64,000 bases of DNA from Nocardioides humi (GTDB lineage: Bacteria > Actinomycetota > Actinomycetes > Propionibacteriales > Nocardioidaceae). Below are positions 17,070 through 27,015 of this stretch, piece by piece. Every line of letters begins with the position of its first letter. Position 1 is the first letter of the stretch. The stretch is taken from contig NZ_CP041146.1 in the NCBI RefSeq assembly GCF_006494775.1, forward strand, positions 1,488,001 to 1,552,000. The letters run 5' to 3'. The translations under genes were made by a program, and so were the position numbers. The notes below the pieces were generated by a model. The model did no database searches. It had not been told where the DNA came from and saw only the letters and a program-made list of their open reading frames with translations.

Positions 17070-18175
17070 CGCCTTCCTCCCTTCGACACGGCGCCCGGCC
17101 CTCGGACGTTGACGCCCGACGAAGGCGAGAGGGTGCAGCCGGCGCCGGTGTTGAACGGCTGGCCGGGGCTGGTGTCCAGCCCGGTTCTCAGCGGCGTCGC
17201 ACCGTAGCCCGTCACGCAGGGCATCGGGCTGAAGAACGTCGGCGTGACCCCCATCCGCAGGCCCTTCGACGTCATCACGGCGTAGGTGATGCTGATCCCC
17301 TCGGGGAGCTTGATCAGCGTCTCCTTCACTCCGGCGGCGTTGGTCCCGAAGATCTGGGCGGTGGAGACCATGTTGCTCATCAACGTGCCCAGCGGCTGCC
17401 CGACGCCATCGAAGAGCAGCCCGAGCTCACGTGCGGCCTCCGGAGTCTGCGCGATCAGCTCGCGCCACGCGTCGTCCTGGTCGGCCAGGGCGTGGGCGAG
17501 CAGCGACATGTCCTTGCTGAAGCTCTGGAAGCTGTCGGCTGCTGCCTCCTGGGTGGCCAGGACGGTACCGGAGCTGCGGATGAGACTGGCCGAGACCAGG
17601 AAGTTCTTGTCCGCCGTCCGGGCGAACTCCGCGGACGTCTCGACGAGCCGGGCCAGGTGCGTCCCGTTGCCACGGGTGAGGTCGTAGGTCTCGTCGATCA
17701 CGGTGGTCAGCGCGTCGGAGGGCACGGACGCGACGAAGTCGCGGCTACTGCGCAGGAGGCCGTCGAGCGATGGGGGCAGTCCGGATGCTCGTACGGCGAT
17801 CCGGTCGCCCTCACCGAGGCGCTCACCGTCGAGCTTCCCGCCGCGCAGGTCGAGGTACTGCTCGCCGATGGCGGAGCGGTTCACGACCCGCGCCTCCACC
17901 CCGGCCGGCATGTCCGGTGCCCCGGGCTTGATCCGTACGACGGCCCGAGCGCCGCCGCGCGTGGCGTCCAGGCTCTCCACCCGGCCGACCGGGACGCCGC
18001 GGTAGGTGACCTCGCTGTTGTCGAACAGACCGCCCGCCTCGGGCAGGTCGACGGTGACCCGGTAGCCGCCGACGTAGCGATCCAGGCCGACGTACTGGGC
18101 GGCGAGGAAGGTGGTGGTCACCATCGCGAGCACCATGAATGTGATCAGCTTCGCCTTGGCCGTGAGGTTGAGCAT
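17066..18175 (-). CDS. MCE family protein, MceF position
   Basis: A 369-residue MCE protein: N-terminal membrane helix (~10-28), the MCE domain at ~38-115 with SEVTYRGVPVGRVESL, then a long helical stretch to ~290 and a short C-terminal tail with two Cys. MCE proteins form hexameric tubes outside the membrane through which lipids such as sterols or fatty acids pass to the permease. Sixth in the row of six mce genes; start overlaps the mceE stop by one base. Confidence 0.88.
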   Translation of the reverse strand: MLNLTAKAKLITFMVLAMVTTTFLAAQYVGLDRYVGGYRVTVDLPEAGGLFDNSEVTYRGVPVGRVESLDATRGGARAVVRIKPGAPDMPAGVEARVVNRSAIGEQYLDLRGGKLDGERLGEGDRIAVRASGLPPSLDGLLRSSRDFVASVPSDALTTVIDETYDLTRGNGTHLARLVETSAEFARTADKNFLVSASLIRSSGTVLATQEAAADSFQSFSKDMSLLAHALADQDDAWRELIAQTPEAARELGLLFDGVGQPLGTLMSNMVSTAQIFGTNAAGVKETLIKLPEGISITYAVMTSKGLRMGVTPTFFSPMPCVTGYGATPLRTGLDTSPGQPFNTGAGCTLSPSSGVNVRGPGAVSKGGRR

Positions 18176-19479
18176 CAGTCCTCCGTAGCGGTAGCGGTGG
18201 CCGACGGAGAGCCGGACGGAACGGGCGGACTCTCCGTGTCGCTGGGCTTCGGCACTTGAACGGTCGGCGACGGGATCCCCGGCAGCGGTGAGTCGGTCGG
18301 CGGCAACAGGGTCGGCGAGGGTGTCGACGAGGCCGACGGGGTCGGCGTCTCGGACGACGGTGACTCCGTGGGATCCGGCGTCGTGGCGGGCGACATCCGC
18401 GGGATGACCGGTGACCTCGCCGACGAGACGCCGGTGAGATCGAAGCCCGGTTGTGCCCACGGGCACCCGATCGCGGCGCACCCCGGCGGCAGCGAGCTGT
18501 AGTTCGTGGTCACGAACACGTTGAGGTAGTCGCCCTTGATGGCCCCCAGGACGGCGTCGGGGAACGGATAGGTGAGCAGGATCTGCAGCGACTCCGGCAA
18601 CGCGTCGCCCGCGGCCGCAAGGTTCTCGAGGATCGGTTCGAGCAGCTTGAAGTCCTCGATCATGTCCTCCTGCGAGGCGTTCAGGGTCCGCATGGTGACC
18701 TTGCTGAGCTTGTTCAGGGAGCTGAGCATGGCGACGAGCTGGGTGCGCTGGTCGACCAGGACCTGCATCCCGGGGCTGAGCCCCTCCAACGCCGTCGCGA
18801 TCTTGTCCTTGTCCGCATCGAGCGTCGCGGACAGGTCGCTGAGCGAGTCGAGGGCCGAGGCGATCGCGTCCTTGCGCGCGTCGAGTCCCTCCACGAAGGC
18901 CCGTGTGGTCCGCAGGAAGTCACGGATCTGCTCGGGCCGGCCGTCGGCGACCTTCTGCAGCTCACGGGAGATCTCCTGGAACCTCCCGACCGCGCCGCCG
19001 TTGAGCACCGTCGAGACGGCGCCGAGGACCTGCTCGACCTCGGCCACCTGGCTGGTCGCGGCGAGGCCGATGTGGGCCCCACTGCGCAGCTCGCCGGTGG
19101 CATCCGTCGATCCGGGTCGTACCAGCGCGACGTACTTCTCCCCGAGCAGCGACGACTGCTGGAGCCGAGCGCCGGTGTTGGCGGGGAGGTCCAGGTCGTT
19201 GCGAACCACGAGAGTGACCCGTGCGCTGAGCCCGTCGGGGTTGAGCTCGATCCTCGAGACCCTGCCGACAGCGATGTTGGAGACCTTGACGCTGCTCTGG
19301 GGCACCAGGTCGACCACATCGGCGAAGTCCACGGTGATGGTCATCGGGTCGCTGCCGACGTCGGCGCCGCCGGGCAGCGGCAGGTCGTAGATGCCGCCCC
19401 CCAGACCGCATCCCGACAGCACGAACGCGAGGAATCCGACCAGGGCCGCTCGGCGACGGAGCGCTCGCCGGGCCTTCAT
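18175..19479 (-). CDS. MCE family lipoprotein, MceE position (LprK-like)
   Basis: A 434-residue MCE protein and the only one of the six with a lipoprotein signal: the lipobox LSGC puts Cys at about residue 24. The MCE domain follows (VKVSNIAVGRVSRIEL), then a helical region, then a long Ser/Pro/Thr-rich disordered tail (last ~95 residues) that is unusually extended and probably spans the cell wall. The MceE position is the lipoprotein in known mce operons, which supports the naming by order. Confidence 0.88.
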   Translation of the reverse strand: MKARRALRRRAALVGFLAFVLSGCGLGGGIYDLPLPGGADVGSDPMTITVDFADVVDLVPQSSVKVSNIAVGRVSRIELNPDGLSARVTLVVRNDLDLPANTGARLQQSSLLGEKYVALVRPGSTDATGELRSGAHIGLAATSQVAEVEQVLGAVSTVLNGGAVGRFQEISRELQKVADGRPEQIRDFLRTTRAFVEGLDARKDAIASALDSLSDLSATLDADKDKIATALEGLSPGMQVLVDQRTQLVAMLSSLNKLSKVTMRTLNASQEDMIEDFKLLEPILENLAAAGDALPESLQILLTYPFPDAVLGAIKGDYLNVFVTTNYSSLPPGCAAIGCPWAQPGFDLTGVSSARSPVIPRMSPATTPDPTESPSSETPTPSASSTPSPTLLPPTDSPLPGIPSPTVQVPKPSDTESPPVPSGSPSATATATED

Positions 19480-20525
19480 CGCCCGCTCCTTACGGCGCCC
19501 TCGAGCAGGGTCGGCGGCGCCTTCTCGGAGGTTCGTGCCGTCAGCGTGTCGCTCCACACGGTGGCCTCGTTGAGATTGCCGCGCCCGACCAGGACGTTGT
19601 TGTCCGGGTCGTAGAGGCGCAGCAGGTTCTGCATGAGCAACGGCGCCAGACGCACCATCTCCTCCAGCGAGTCACGCTGCTTGCGTAGCGTCTTGGTGGT
19701 GGGAACCAGGTTGTCCACGCTCTTCTTCAGGTGAGCGCGGTTGTCGCGGATGAAGTCGTCGAGGATCGCCATCGCCTCACCCAGGTTCTTCGCCGCCCGG
19801 CCCATGTCCTCGCGGTCGTCGGCCAAGAAGCCGGCCACGTCGGCGAACTGCTCGTTGACCCGGGAGACGGCGGAGTCGTTGGCCAACAGCATGGCGTTGA
19901 GCTTCTCGAAGTTGCGGATCGTGGCGAAGAAGTCGTCGTCGAGGCCGGACAGGGTGGCGCTGGCCTCGCCGAACTCTCGGAACATCGTGTTGAGTCCCTC
20001 ACCCTGACCGTCGAGGTTGGCCGCGGCGACGTCGAGCAGGTCGCTGAGCGCGCCGTCGCGGTTGGCGCCGTCGGGACCGAGTGCATCGGACACGCTCGTG
20101 AGACCCTCGTAGAGGTCGTCGATCTCGACCGGGACCGCGGTCCGGTCGAGGTCGAGGACCGTGCCCGACCGGAGCTTGGCGATCCCCTCCCCCTCGGCCC
20201 AGGGTGCGGTGAGTTGGACGAATCGGTCGCTGACCAGGGTGGGGGCGATGATGACCGCCGCGGTGTCGGCCGCCACCTCCCGCCCCGGATCGAGCTCCAT
20301 GGAGACCCGGACGCTCTCACCGGCCGGCTGCACCTTGGTGACACGACCCACCGGGACGCCGAGCACCTGGACGTCCGAGCCGGGGTACAGGCCGACCGTG
20401 GACTCGAACATCGCGCTGAAGCGCACCGGCTCCGGACGCAGCATCGCGCGGAGCCCGATGGCGCCGCTGACCACCAGGAGGACCGCCAGGACGATCGCGA
20501 GTCGGCGCTGGGGCAAGGAGCTCAT
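19476..20525 (-). CDS. MCE family protein, MceD position
   Basis: A 349-residue MCE protein with an N-terminal membrane helix (~8-27), the MCE domain with SDVQVLGVPVGRVTKVQP, and a helical C-terminal region. Fourth of six consecutive mce genes; it overlaps mceC and mceE by 4 bases on each side. Confidence 0.88.
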   Translation of the reverse strand: MSSLPQRRLAIVLAVLLVVSGAIGLRAMLRPEPVRFSAMFESTVGLYPGSDVQVLGVPVGRVTKVQPAGESVRVSMELDPGREVAADTAAVIIAPTLVSDRFVQLTAPWAEGEGIAKLRSGTVLDLDRTAVPVEIDDLYEGLTSVSDALGPDGANRDGALSDLLDVAAANLDGQGEGLNTMFREFGEASATLSGLDDDFFATIRNFEKLNAMLLANDSAVSRVNEQFADVAGFLADDREDMGRAAKNLGEAMAILDDFIRDNRAHLKKSVDNLVPTTKTLRKQRDSLEEMVRLAPLLMQNLLRLYDPDNNVLVGRGNLNEATVWSDTLTARTSEKAPPTLLEGAVRSGR

Positions 20526-21535
20526 CGCACACCTCCGGGATGGCAGTTGCGGACGACATCGTTCTCGAGGACCGGATTGCCGTCGTCGTCGAAGAGGCCG
20601 CACAGGTACGAGTCGGCCCAGGGTCCGTTGCCGGTGGCCGAGGCCAGCACGCGGTAGTAGGGGCCGAGCTGGCGCAGCGCCTTGTCGAGATCGGCCTGGT
20701 TGCGTTCGAGGATGGCCGAGACCTTGTCGATCTTGGCCAGTGCGGGCGCCAGGCTCTTCTCGTTGTCCTGCACCAGACCCCGCACCTGGGCTCCGAGGTC
20801 GGCAGTGCCGACCACCATCGCATGGACCGCCTCGCGGCGTTGTTGGAGCTCGCCGAGCAGGTCGGAGCCGTCGTTGATGAGTGCGGCGATCTGCTCGTTG
20901 CGTTCGGCGAGGGTGCCGCTGACCTTCGTGGTCGCCTTCAGCAGCTCCGCCAAGTCGTCGTCGCGGGTGGAGATGGTGCGTGAGAGCGCGGTCAGTCCGT
21001 CGACCATCTGCTGGACCGACTCGGGGGTGCCCCGGAAGGCATCGGAGAGCGCCCGGAAGCTCTGCTCCAGCTGGGCCGTGTCGATCTCGCCGACGCTGGT
21101 GCTCAGGTCGGAGAAGGCCGCGTTCACGTCGTACGGCGTCGACGTGCGCGCCTGCGGGATCGGCCCCTTCAGCCTGCCGGAGCCGAGCGGGTCGATCGCC
21201 AGGAACTTCTGGCCCAGCATGGTCTTGACCTTGACGGCCGCCGAGGTCTGGTCGCCGAGCGTGACGCCCTTGGCCCGGAAGCTCACGACGACCTCGCGGC
21301 CACGGAGGTCGACGGCGGTGACCTCGCCGACACGCACGCCGGCGACCCGGACCTCGTCGCCGGGGCCGAGCCCGCCGGACTCGGCGAACACCGCCTGGTG
21401 CACCGCGCCACCGCCGACGACCGGCAGCGACGAGAGGTTCAGCGCCGCGGTGAACGACACACCGAGGACGAGGATCCCGACCACCGCGATCGTGACGAGG
21501 TTGCGCTCGGCGAAGGAGCGACGGAAGCGGGTCAT
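20522..21535 (-). CDS. MCE family protein, MceC position
   Basis: A 337-residue MCE protein: membrane helix at ~12-32, MCE domain with DEVRVAGVRVGEVTAVDL, helical stalk, and a C-terminal segment with the Cys pair typical of MceB/C proteins. The ATG overlaps the mceB stop (TGATG), giving tight coupling. Confidence 0.88.
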   Translation of the reverse strand: MTRFRRSFAERNLVTIAVVGILVLGVSFTAALNLSSLPVVGGGAVHQAVFAESGGLGPGDEVRVAGVRVGEVTAVDLRGREVVVSFRAKGVTLGDQTSAAVKVKTMLGQKFLAIDPLGSGRLKGPIPQARTSTPYDVNAAFSDLSTSVGEIDTAQLEQSFRALSDAFRGTPESVQQMVDGLTALSRTISTRDDDLAELLKATTKVSGTLAERNEQIAALINDGSDLLGELQQRREAVHAMVVGTADLGAQVRGLVQDNEKSLAPALAKIDKVSAILERNQADLDKALRQLGPYYRVLASATGNGPWADSYLCGLFDDDGNPVLENDVVRNCHPGGVR

Positions 21536-22620
21536 CACTGGCACCTCTCCGCGACCGGCAACGCGCCGAGGTCGCCCATGTATCCCTGGGGCATGGGGAT
21601 GCGCCCCTGCATCGAGCACAGATAGGTGTTGAGCCAGGATCCGTAGCTGCTCAGGCGACCGATCCGGTCCAACTTCACGGGCAGCTGCTGCAGGAACGAC
21701 TCGACCTCGTCGCTGTGCTGGTCCAGGTTCTTCGCGAGCTTGCCCAGGTGACGGATCGACTTCCGTACGGCGGGGCGGGTCTCACCCAACAGCCCGGACA
21801 CGCTCGTGGTGAGCTCGCCCATGCCGGTGATCGCGCCACCGATCGCCGCCCGGTCCTCGGCGAGGCCGGAGACCAGCTGCTGCATGGTCACGAGCGTGGT
21901 GTCGAGCTGGTCGGAGCGGTCGTTGACGGTGGTGAGCACGCTGCTGAGGCTGTTGATCAGCTCGCCGATCACCTGGTCCTTCTCGGCCAGCGTGGTGGTG
22001 AGCGACGCGGTGCTCTTCAGGAGCCCCTCGACGGTGGCGCCCTCGCCCTGGAACACCGCGACGATCTGCTCGCTGAGACGGTTGACGTCGTCGGGGTCCA
22101 GCATCCGCAGCAGCGGCTGGAAGCCGTTGAACAGCAGGGTCAGGTCCAGCGCCGGTCGGGTCTGGTCGACCCCGAACGTGTGGCCGGCGGGGATCACGCC
22201 GCCCGTGCTGGCCTTGCTGACTGTGCTGACCGTGGGCTGCACGGGACTGCTCGTCACCCCCGACGGCTGCACCAGAGCGAGATAGCGCTGGCCGACCAGG
22301 TTGCGGAAGCGGATCTGGACGATCGTGGTCTCGGGCAGGCGCACGCCCTTGCGAACGGTGAATCTGACCCTGGCCAGTCGCCCCTGGGTGATCTTCACGT
22401 CGCGGACGCTGCCGACCTTGACACCGGCGACCCGCACGTCGTCGCCGCGGCTGACACTGGTGGCGTCGGTGAAGACGGCCGCATAGTCCTGGACGTCGCC
22501 GCCGGAGCTGTTGCGGATGGTGAGGGCGAGCACGGTCGTGGCGAGCACCGTGACCACGGTGAACACCAGGCTCTTCACCGCCGTCCAGCGCAGCCGGTGC
22601 CGGTCGGACGCGCCACTCAT
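21535..22620 (-). CDS. MCE family protein, MceB position
   Basis: A 361-residue MCE protein: membrane helix at ~14-36, MCE domain with DDVRVAGVKVGSVRDVKI, a long helical region and a C-terminal Cys-containing tail (YLCSMQGRI). Second mce gene of the operon, overlapping mceA by 4 bases. Confidence 0.88.
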   Translation of the reverse strand: MSGASDRHRLRWTAVKSLVFTVVTVLATTVLALTIRNSSGGDVQDYAAVFTDATSVSRGDDVRVAGVKVGSVRDVKITQGRLARVRFTVRKGVRLPETTIVQIRFRNLVGQRYLALVQPSGVTSSPVQPTVSTVSKASTGGVIPAGHTFGVDQTRPALDLTLLFNGFQPLLRMLDPDDVNRLSEQIVAVFQGEGATVEGLLKSTASLTTTLAEKDQVIGELINSLSSVLTTVNDRSDQLDTTLVTMQQLVSGLAEDRAAIGGAITGMGELTTSVSGLLGETRPAVRKSIRHLGKLAKNLDQHSDEVESFLQQLPVKLDRIGRLSSYGSWLNTYLCSMQGRIPMPQGYMGDLGALPVAERCQ

Positions 22621-24002
22621 TTCAGCACCACCTTCGTGTTCCGCAGGGTCGGCCCCAGGAGCAGGCTGCTCCACGCCGGGTAGTCGCCGGGTGCCATGCC
22701 CTGCGTGGGAGCGATCAGCTCGGCGATCAACTGGTTCTCGCCGGGCGAGTTGGCCTCGCCCAGTCCGGTCATCGCGTACTCGTAGGACTGCACGGTGGCG
22801 CCGGGCGGCGGCCCGATGGCCGCGGGGGCCTCGGGATCGTCGGTGCTCGCGGCGTCGCTCGGCGTACTGGTGGCGGGCCACACGGCGTCGGCCTCGGCCG
22901 CACCGGGAAGCGTCACCCGCGGCGCCGGGGTCGTCCCGACCTGACCGGTGACATAGGGGCACCGGGGCTTGGGGGTGCCCTTGGTGTAGGTGACCTTGTC
23001 CTGGCCGGCGAGGTACCTGCTCCGGGTCGGCACGACCTGCAGCACGGCGTGCAGGCCGGGCTCGCCGGCGCCCTTGCCCAGTGCCTGCTCCATCTTCGGG
23101 ATGTAGTCGCGCACCGCGCGGAACAGGCACGGGAACTGGGACGCGTACGGCGCCGTGGCCCGCAGCGCGCGCCGGCTCTCCTTCGACAGCACCGTGATCG
23201 TCTGGTGGTTCTTGCCCACCCAGCCGGCGGTGGTGTCGGCGGAGCCGATGACGCTGGCGTAGACATCACGTAGCTGGGTCTGCTTGTCGACCAGGAGCTC
23301 GGCGCTGGTCGTCATCGTGGCGAGGGCGTCGAGCAGGTCGGGCGCGGCGACGTTCCACTCCTCGGCGACCCGGCCGAGCCGGACGAGGTCGTCGGCCATC
23401 TGCGGCACGAGCGGCTCGAGCTTGGTCAGATAGCGCTGCCACAGCGCCATCGTGTCGCCGATCTCCTCGCCGTTGCCGCGGAGCATCTCGGCGAACTCGC
23501 CCATCATCGCGGCGAGCTTGTCGGGCTGGATGGCCTTCATGACGGGCAGCAGCTCGTCGAGCACCTGCTGGAGCTCGGCGGCCTCGGCCGAGTCGTCCTG
23601 ATGGATGACGTCCCCTGCCCGCAGCCGGTTGCCGCTGGGGTCGGCGGGCTCCACCAGGGCGACGTAGCGCTCACCGAAGAGGGTCTTGGGCAGCAGCCGG
23701 GCGACCACGTTGTCCGGCAGCAGGTGCAGCACGCCGGGATCGAGAGCCAGGGAGAGGGCGGCGCCGTCCTCGGTGGCCCGGATCCGCTCGACGCGACCGA
23801 CCGGCACGCCGTTGAGCTTCACGTCGGAGCCGCTCTGCATGGCGTTGCCGACGACGTCGGTGCGCAGGGTGACGGTCTCGCTGGGGACGAGCACCCGCTG
23901 GTAGGCGAGGTAGGCCACGGCCAGACCGGCCACGGCCAGCGCGAGGGCGCACACTCCCACCAGCAGGTCGCGGACCCTGCCCGGGCTGCCGAGGCCCCTC
24001 AT
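22617..24002 (-). CDS. MCE family protein, MceA position
   Basis: A 461-residue MCE protein, the longest of the six. It has a membrane helix at ~15-36, the MCE domain with SDVKLNGVPVGRVERI, a helical stalk to ~290, then a C-terminal Pro/Ala/Thr-rich region. The ATG overlaps the stop of the second permease gene by 4 bases. In characterised systems MceA sits closest to the permease gene in the operon; that order is kept. Confidence 0.88.
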   Translation of the reverse strand: MRGLGSPGRVRDLLVGVCALALAVAGLAVAYLAYQRVLVPSETVTLRTDVVGNAMQSGSDVKLNGVPVGRVERIRATEDGAALSLALDPGVLHLLPDNVVARLLPKTLFGERYVALVEPADPSGNRLRAGDVIHQDDSAEAAELQQVLDELLPVMKAIQPDKLAAMMGEFAEMLRGNGEEIGDTMALWQRYLTKLEPLVPQMADDLVRLGRVAEEWNVAAPDLLDALATMTTSAELLVDKQTQLRDVYASVIGSADTTAGWVGKNHQTITVLSKESRRALRATAPYASQFPCLFRAVRDYIPKMEQALGKGAGEPGLHAVLQVVPTRSRYLAGQDKVTYTKGTPKPRCPYVTGQVGTTPAPRVTLPGAAEADAVWPATSTPSDAASTDDPEAPAAIGPPPGATVQSYEYAMTGLGEANSPGENQLIAELIAPTQGMAPGDYPAWSSLLLGPTLRNTKVVLK

Positions 24003-24852
24003 CCCGCGATCCTCACCGTCGTGGTGGCGCCCCACAGCGCCATCGACAGGATGAGGTCGAGGAGCGCCACCGCGACGAGGCTGCGGCGCACGGCGCGGCC
24101 CACGGCGACGCCGACGCCGGCGGGTCCGCCGGAGGCGTTGAAGCCTATCCGGCAGTGCACCAAGATGATCATCACCGCGAAGACGAGCACCTTGACGAAG
24201 GACAGCAGGATGTCGATCGGTGGCAGGAACAGCTCGAAGTAGTGATCGTAGGTGCCGGCGGACTGCCCGTAGACGTAGACGGTGACCAGCCGGGATCCGG
24301 CGTACGACGTGAGCAGACCGATCACGTAGAGCGGGATGATCGCGACGAACCCGGCGATGACCCGGGTGGTGACGAGGAACTGCACGCTGGAGACGGCCAT
24401 CGCGGTGAGCGCGTCGACCTCCTCGTTGATGCGCATCGCGCCGAGCTGGGCGGTGAAGCCGGATCCGACGGTCGCCGAGAGCGCCAGCGCGGCGACCATC
24501 GGGGCGACCTCGCGGGTGTTGAAGTAGGCGGAGATGAACCCGGTCAGCGTGGCGGTGCCGATCTGGTCGAGGGCGGCGTAGCCCTGCATGCCGACCACCA
24601 GGCCGACCGAGAGGGTCAGGCCGAGCATCACGCCGACGGTGCCGCCGATGACCGCGAGGGCACCCGAGCCGAAGCTGACCTCGGACAACAGCCGCAGGAC
24701 CTCACGGGGTAGTGCCGCAGCGTGTTCGGGACGTGACGCAGCACGTCCCCGTAGAACCGCATGTCGGCGCCGATCTGGGCCACCTTGTCGATCGGGCGGG
24801 TGGCGACGCGGCGCGGCGGCGAGAACCGCGGCTGGGGAGTGGCGACGGCCAT
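23999..24852 (-). pseudogene. MlaE/YrbE-type lipid ABC permease B, frameshifted
   Basis: The second permease of the mce transporter. The first ~48 residues (through RFYGDVLRHVPNTLRHYP) are in one frame and the rest, from EVLRLLSEVSFGSGAL onward, in another; adding one C to the CCCC run (plus-strand GGGG at 24706-24709) joins them into one protein of about 284 residues. The remainder is intact with five to six membrane helices and the family motif ALSATVGSGFTAQLGAMRINEEVDA-like region. If the shift is real the transporter is dead; I think it is more likely a sequencing error because neighbouring genes show the same lesion. Confidence 0.8.
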
Positions 24853-24853
24853 G

Positions 24854-25105
24854 TCAGGCCCCCTTCATGGGCACCAGCGTCAGGTAGAGCGCGGTGAGGA
24901 CGGAGTTGACGAAGAAGAGGAGCAGGAAGGTGACCACCACCGACTGGTTCACCGAGTCCCCGACGCCCTTGGGACCGGGCGCGGTGTTGAGCCCGCGGTA
25001 GCAGGCCACCACCGCGGCGATGAACCCGAAGATCACGGCCTTGATTTCACCGATCCACAGGTCGGCGATCTGGGCCAGGGCGGTGAAGCTGGACAGGTAG
25101 GCCCC
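24854..25105 (-). pseudogene. C-terminal part of permease A, out of frame with its N-terminal part
   Basis: About 83 residues (AYLSSFTALAQIADLWIGE through LVPMKGA) that complete the permease domain of the upstream gene. The junction is at the CCCCGGGG run (plus strand 25102-25109), where one extra base would restore the frame as GGTPGAYLSS. It holds the last two membrane helices and the conserved GPKGVGDSVNQSVV block. It ends one base before the start of permease B. Confidence 0.78.
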
Positions 25106-26592
25106 GGGGTCCCGCCCTGGAGCATCACGTTGAAGAAGTAGCCGCCGAGCACGCCGACGACCGAGACGAGGCCGTTGAGCAGGACGGCGGCGCCGACGCA
25201 GGCCAGCGTCCGGGGCACCACCAGCCGGTGCACGGGGTTGAGCCCCATCACCCGCATGGCGGCGATCTCGTCGCGGATCGTCCGCGACCCCAGCTCCGCG
25301 CAGATGGCGGCGCCTCCGGCACCGGCGATGACGAGGGTGGTGACCATGGGCGCGGCCTGCTGCACGATGGCCAGCACGCTGGCCGCGCCGGTGAACGACT
25401 GCGCTCCCAGCTGCGTGGTCAAGGTGCCCAGCTGCAGCGCGATCACCGCGCCGAGCGGGATCGAGATGAGAATGGCCGGCACCCACGACACACTGACCAC
25501 GAACCAGAACTGCTCGAGGGTCTCACCGGCGCGGAACGGGCGCCGGAACAGGTTGCGCAGGGTGTCCAGGGCGAGGGCGAAGAGGCTTCCGGTCGCCGTG
25601 AGCGAGCGGACCGGCAGGCTCGGGCGCGCGATGGGGCGGGCCTGGTCGGACTCCTCGTCGTCGGCGACGTACAGCGGCGCACGGCCCGAAGCCACCCGCT
25701 CGCGGTGGCGCTCGGCGCTGGGACGCACGGCTCCCGACCGTGGCTGGAGCTGGCGCGGCACGACCTCGATGGCGCGCGCTCCGCTGTGGAACATGCCGGC
25801 GTCGGGATAGCCGCCGGAGTAGTCGAAGGCCTCCGAGCGCCGGTGGTCGGTCTCCTCGCTCATCCCGATCGGACCGTCGGGGTCGCCGCTCATGAACTGG
25901 GAGACGACCGGGTGGTCGGTGATCAGGAACGCCTCGCGCGGCCCGAACATGACCAGCTCGCGGCGGTAGAGCATGCCGATGTTGTCGGGCAGGGTGCGGG
26001 CCAACTCGATGTTGTGGGTGACCACCAGCATGGTGGCGTCGGTGGCCGCGTTGACCTCGATCAGCAGCTGCGCGAGGTTGGAGGTGCGCACGGGATCGAG
26101 GCCGGAGTCGGGCTCGTCGATGAGGATGATCTCCGGGTCCGTGACCAGGGAGCGGGCCAGGCCGGCCCGCTTCTTCATCCCGCCGGAGATCTCCCCTGGC
26201 AGCTTGTGCTCCTGACCCACCAGCCCGACCATGTCCAGCTTCTCCATGACCACGTCGCGGACCTGCGGCTCCTTGAGCCTGGTGTGCTCGCGCAGCGGGA
26301 AGGCCACGTTGTCGTAGACGCTCATCGAGCCGAAGAGGGCGCCGTCCTGGAAGAGGATGCCGAACTTCTTGCGCAGCTCGAGCTTGTGCGACTCCGGCAC
26401 CGACACCATGTCGACGCCGTCGACGAGCACCTGGCCCTCCTCGGGCTGGACGAGCCCGATGAGCGACTTGAGGAAGACCGACTTGCCGGTGCCCGACGGA
26501 CCCATCATCGCGGTGATCTCGCCGGGCGGCAGGGTCAGCGTGACGTCGTGCCAGATGTTCTGGCGACCGTAGGTCTTGCTGAGCCCGGTCAC
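25033..26592 (-). CDS. Mce transporter ATPase (MlaF/MceG-like) fused in frame to permease A (MlaE/YrbE-like)
   Basis: One open frame contains a full ABC ATPase (Walker A GPSGTGKS at 31-38, signature ISGGM at 135-139, Walker B IILIDEP at 155-161, family tail GPIGMSEE) and, after a ~90-residue linker, a MlaE-type permease from about residue 337 (FALALDTLRNLFRRPF). No stop separates them, which is unusual since these are normally two genes. The C-terminal end after GGTPG is lost by a frameshift. The start is also doubtful: a perfect AGGAGG (26614-26619) precedes GTG at 26609, which is out of frame by one base with the GTG at 26592 that opens this frame. As it stands this is the energy module of the mce importer. 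Confidence 0.7.
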   Translation of the reverse strand: MTGLSKTYGRQNIWHDVTLTLPPGEITAMMGPSGTGKSVFLKSLIGLVQPEEGQVLVDGVDMVSVPESHKLELRKKFGILFQDGALFGSMSVYDNVAFPLREHTRLKEPQVRDVVMEKLDMVGLVGQEHKLPGEISGGMKKRAGLARSLVTDPEIILIDEPDSGLDPVRTSNLAQLLIEVNAATDATMLVVTHNIELARTLPDNIGMLYRRELVMFGPREAFLITDHPVVSQFMSGDPDGPIGMSEETDHRRSEAFDYSGGYPDAGMFHSGARAIEVVPRQLQPRSGAVRPSAERHRERVASGRAPLYVADDEESDQARPIARPSLPVRSLTATGSLFALALDTLRNLFRRPFRAGETLEQFWFVVSVSWVPAILISIPLGAVIALQLGTLTTQLGAQSFTGAASVLAIVQQAAPMVTTLVIAGAGGAAICAELGSRTIRDEIAAMRVMGLNPVHRLVVPRTLACVGAAVLLNGLVSVVGVLGGYFFNVMLQGGTPGPTCPASPPWPRSPTCGSVKSRP

Positions 26593-27015
26593 TTCGATCG
26601 ATCCGCCACGAGTCCTCCTGGGTTGCTGTGCGGGTTGCCTAAGGGATGGGTTGTGTCTGGCAGGGCTGTTGGAGCCGAGGGGCCGGCCACAGCAGCCTAG
26701 ATGTGGCCGCGATCACAAATCGGCGGTTGCGCATATCTGGTGACCCGCCTCCGATAGGCGAGCCACTTTGTTGTCAGGGGGGTGACAAGTTCCGGTCGGC
26801 GGAGCCGGCACCCGCGGCGGCAGCGACACCATCCGCCGTCGCCGCGCGAGACGTCGGCCGCCTCTCACACCCACGATCGACACCGTGGTACGCCGATAGG
26901 ATCAACACAACAAGGCGAGACGATCTCATGCGAATATGGTCATATTGTTGTGATGCCAGTGACAACGCGAGATCTCCACCGCCCGCTGAGACAGCGGTTA
27001 TCCACAACCGGCGAC
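26593..27015. promoter_or_regulatory. Divergent control region of the mce operon, with island dyad site 2
   Basis: This 423-bp gap should hold the mce promoter. It contains TTGTCA-GGGGGG-TGACAA (26771-26788), a perfect 6-bp-arm copy of the island dyad, and AATATG-GT-CATATT (26933-26946), another perfect inverted repeat in an AT-rich stretch before the next gene. AGGAGG at 26614-26619 is the mce ribosome-binding site. Nothing coding is evident. Confidence 0.55.

Noticed and set aside
26933..26946. AATATG-GT-CATATT inverted repeat as a transposon end or attachment site
   Set aside because: No matching partner repeat or integrase/transposase gene was found nearby; it is kept only as part of the control region.
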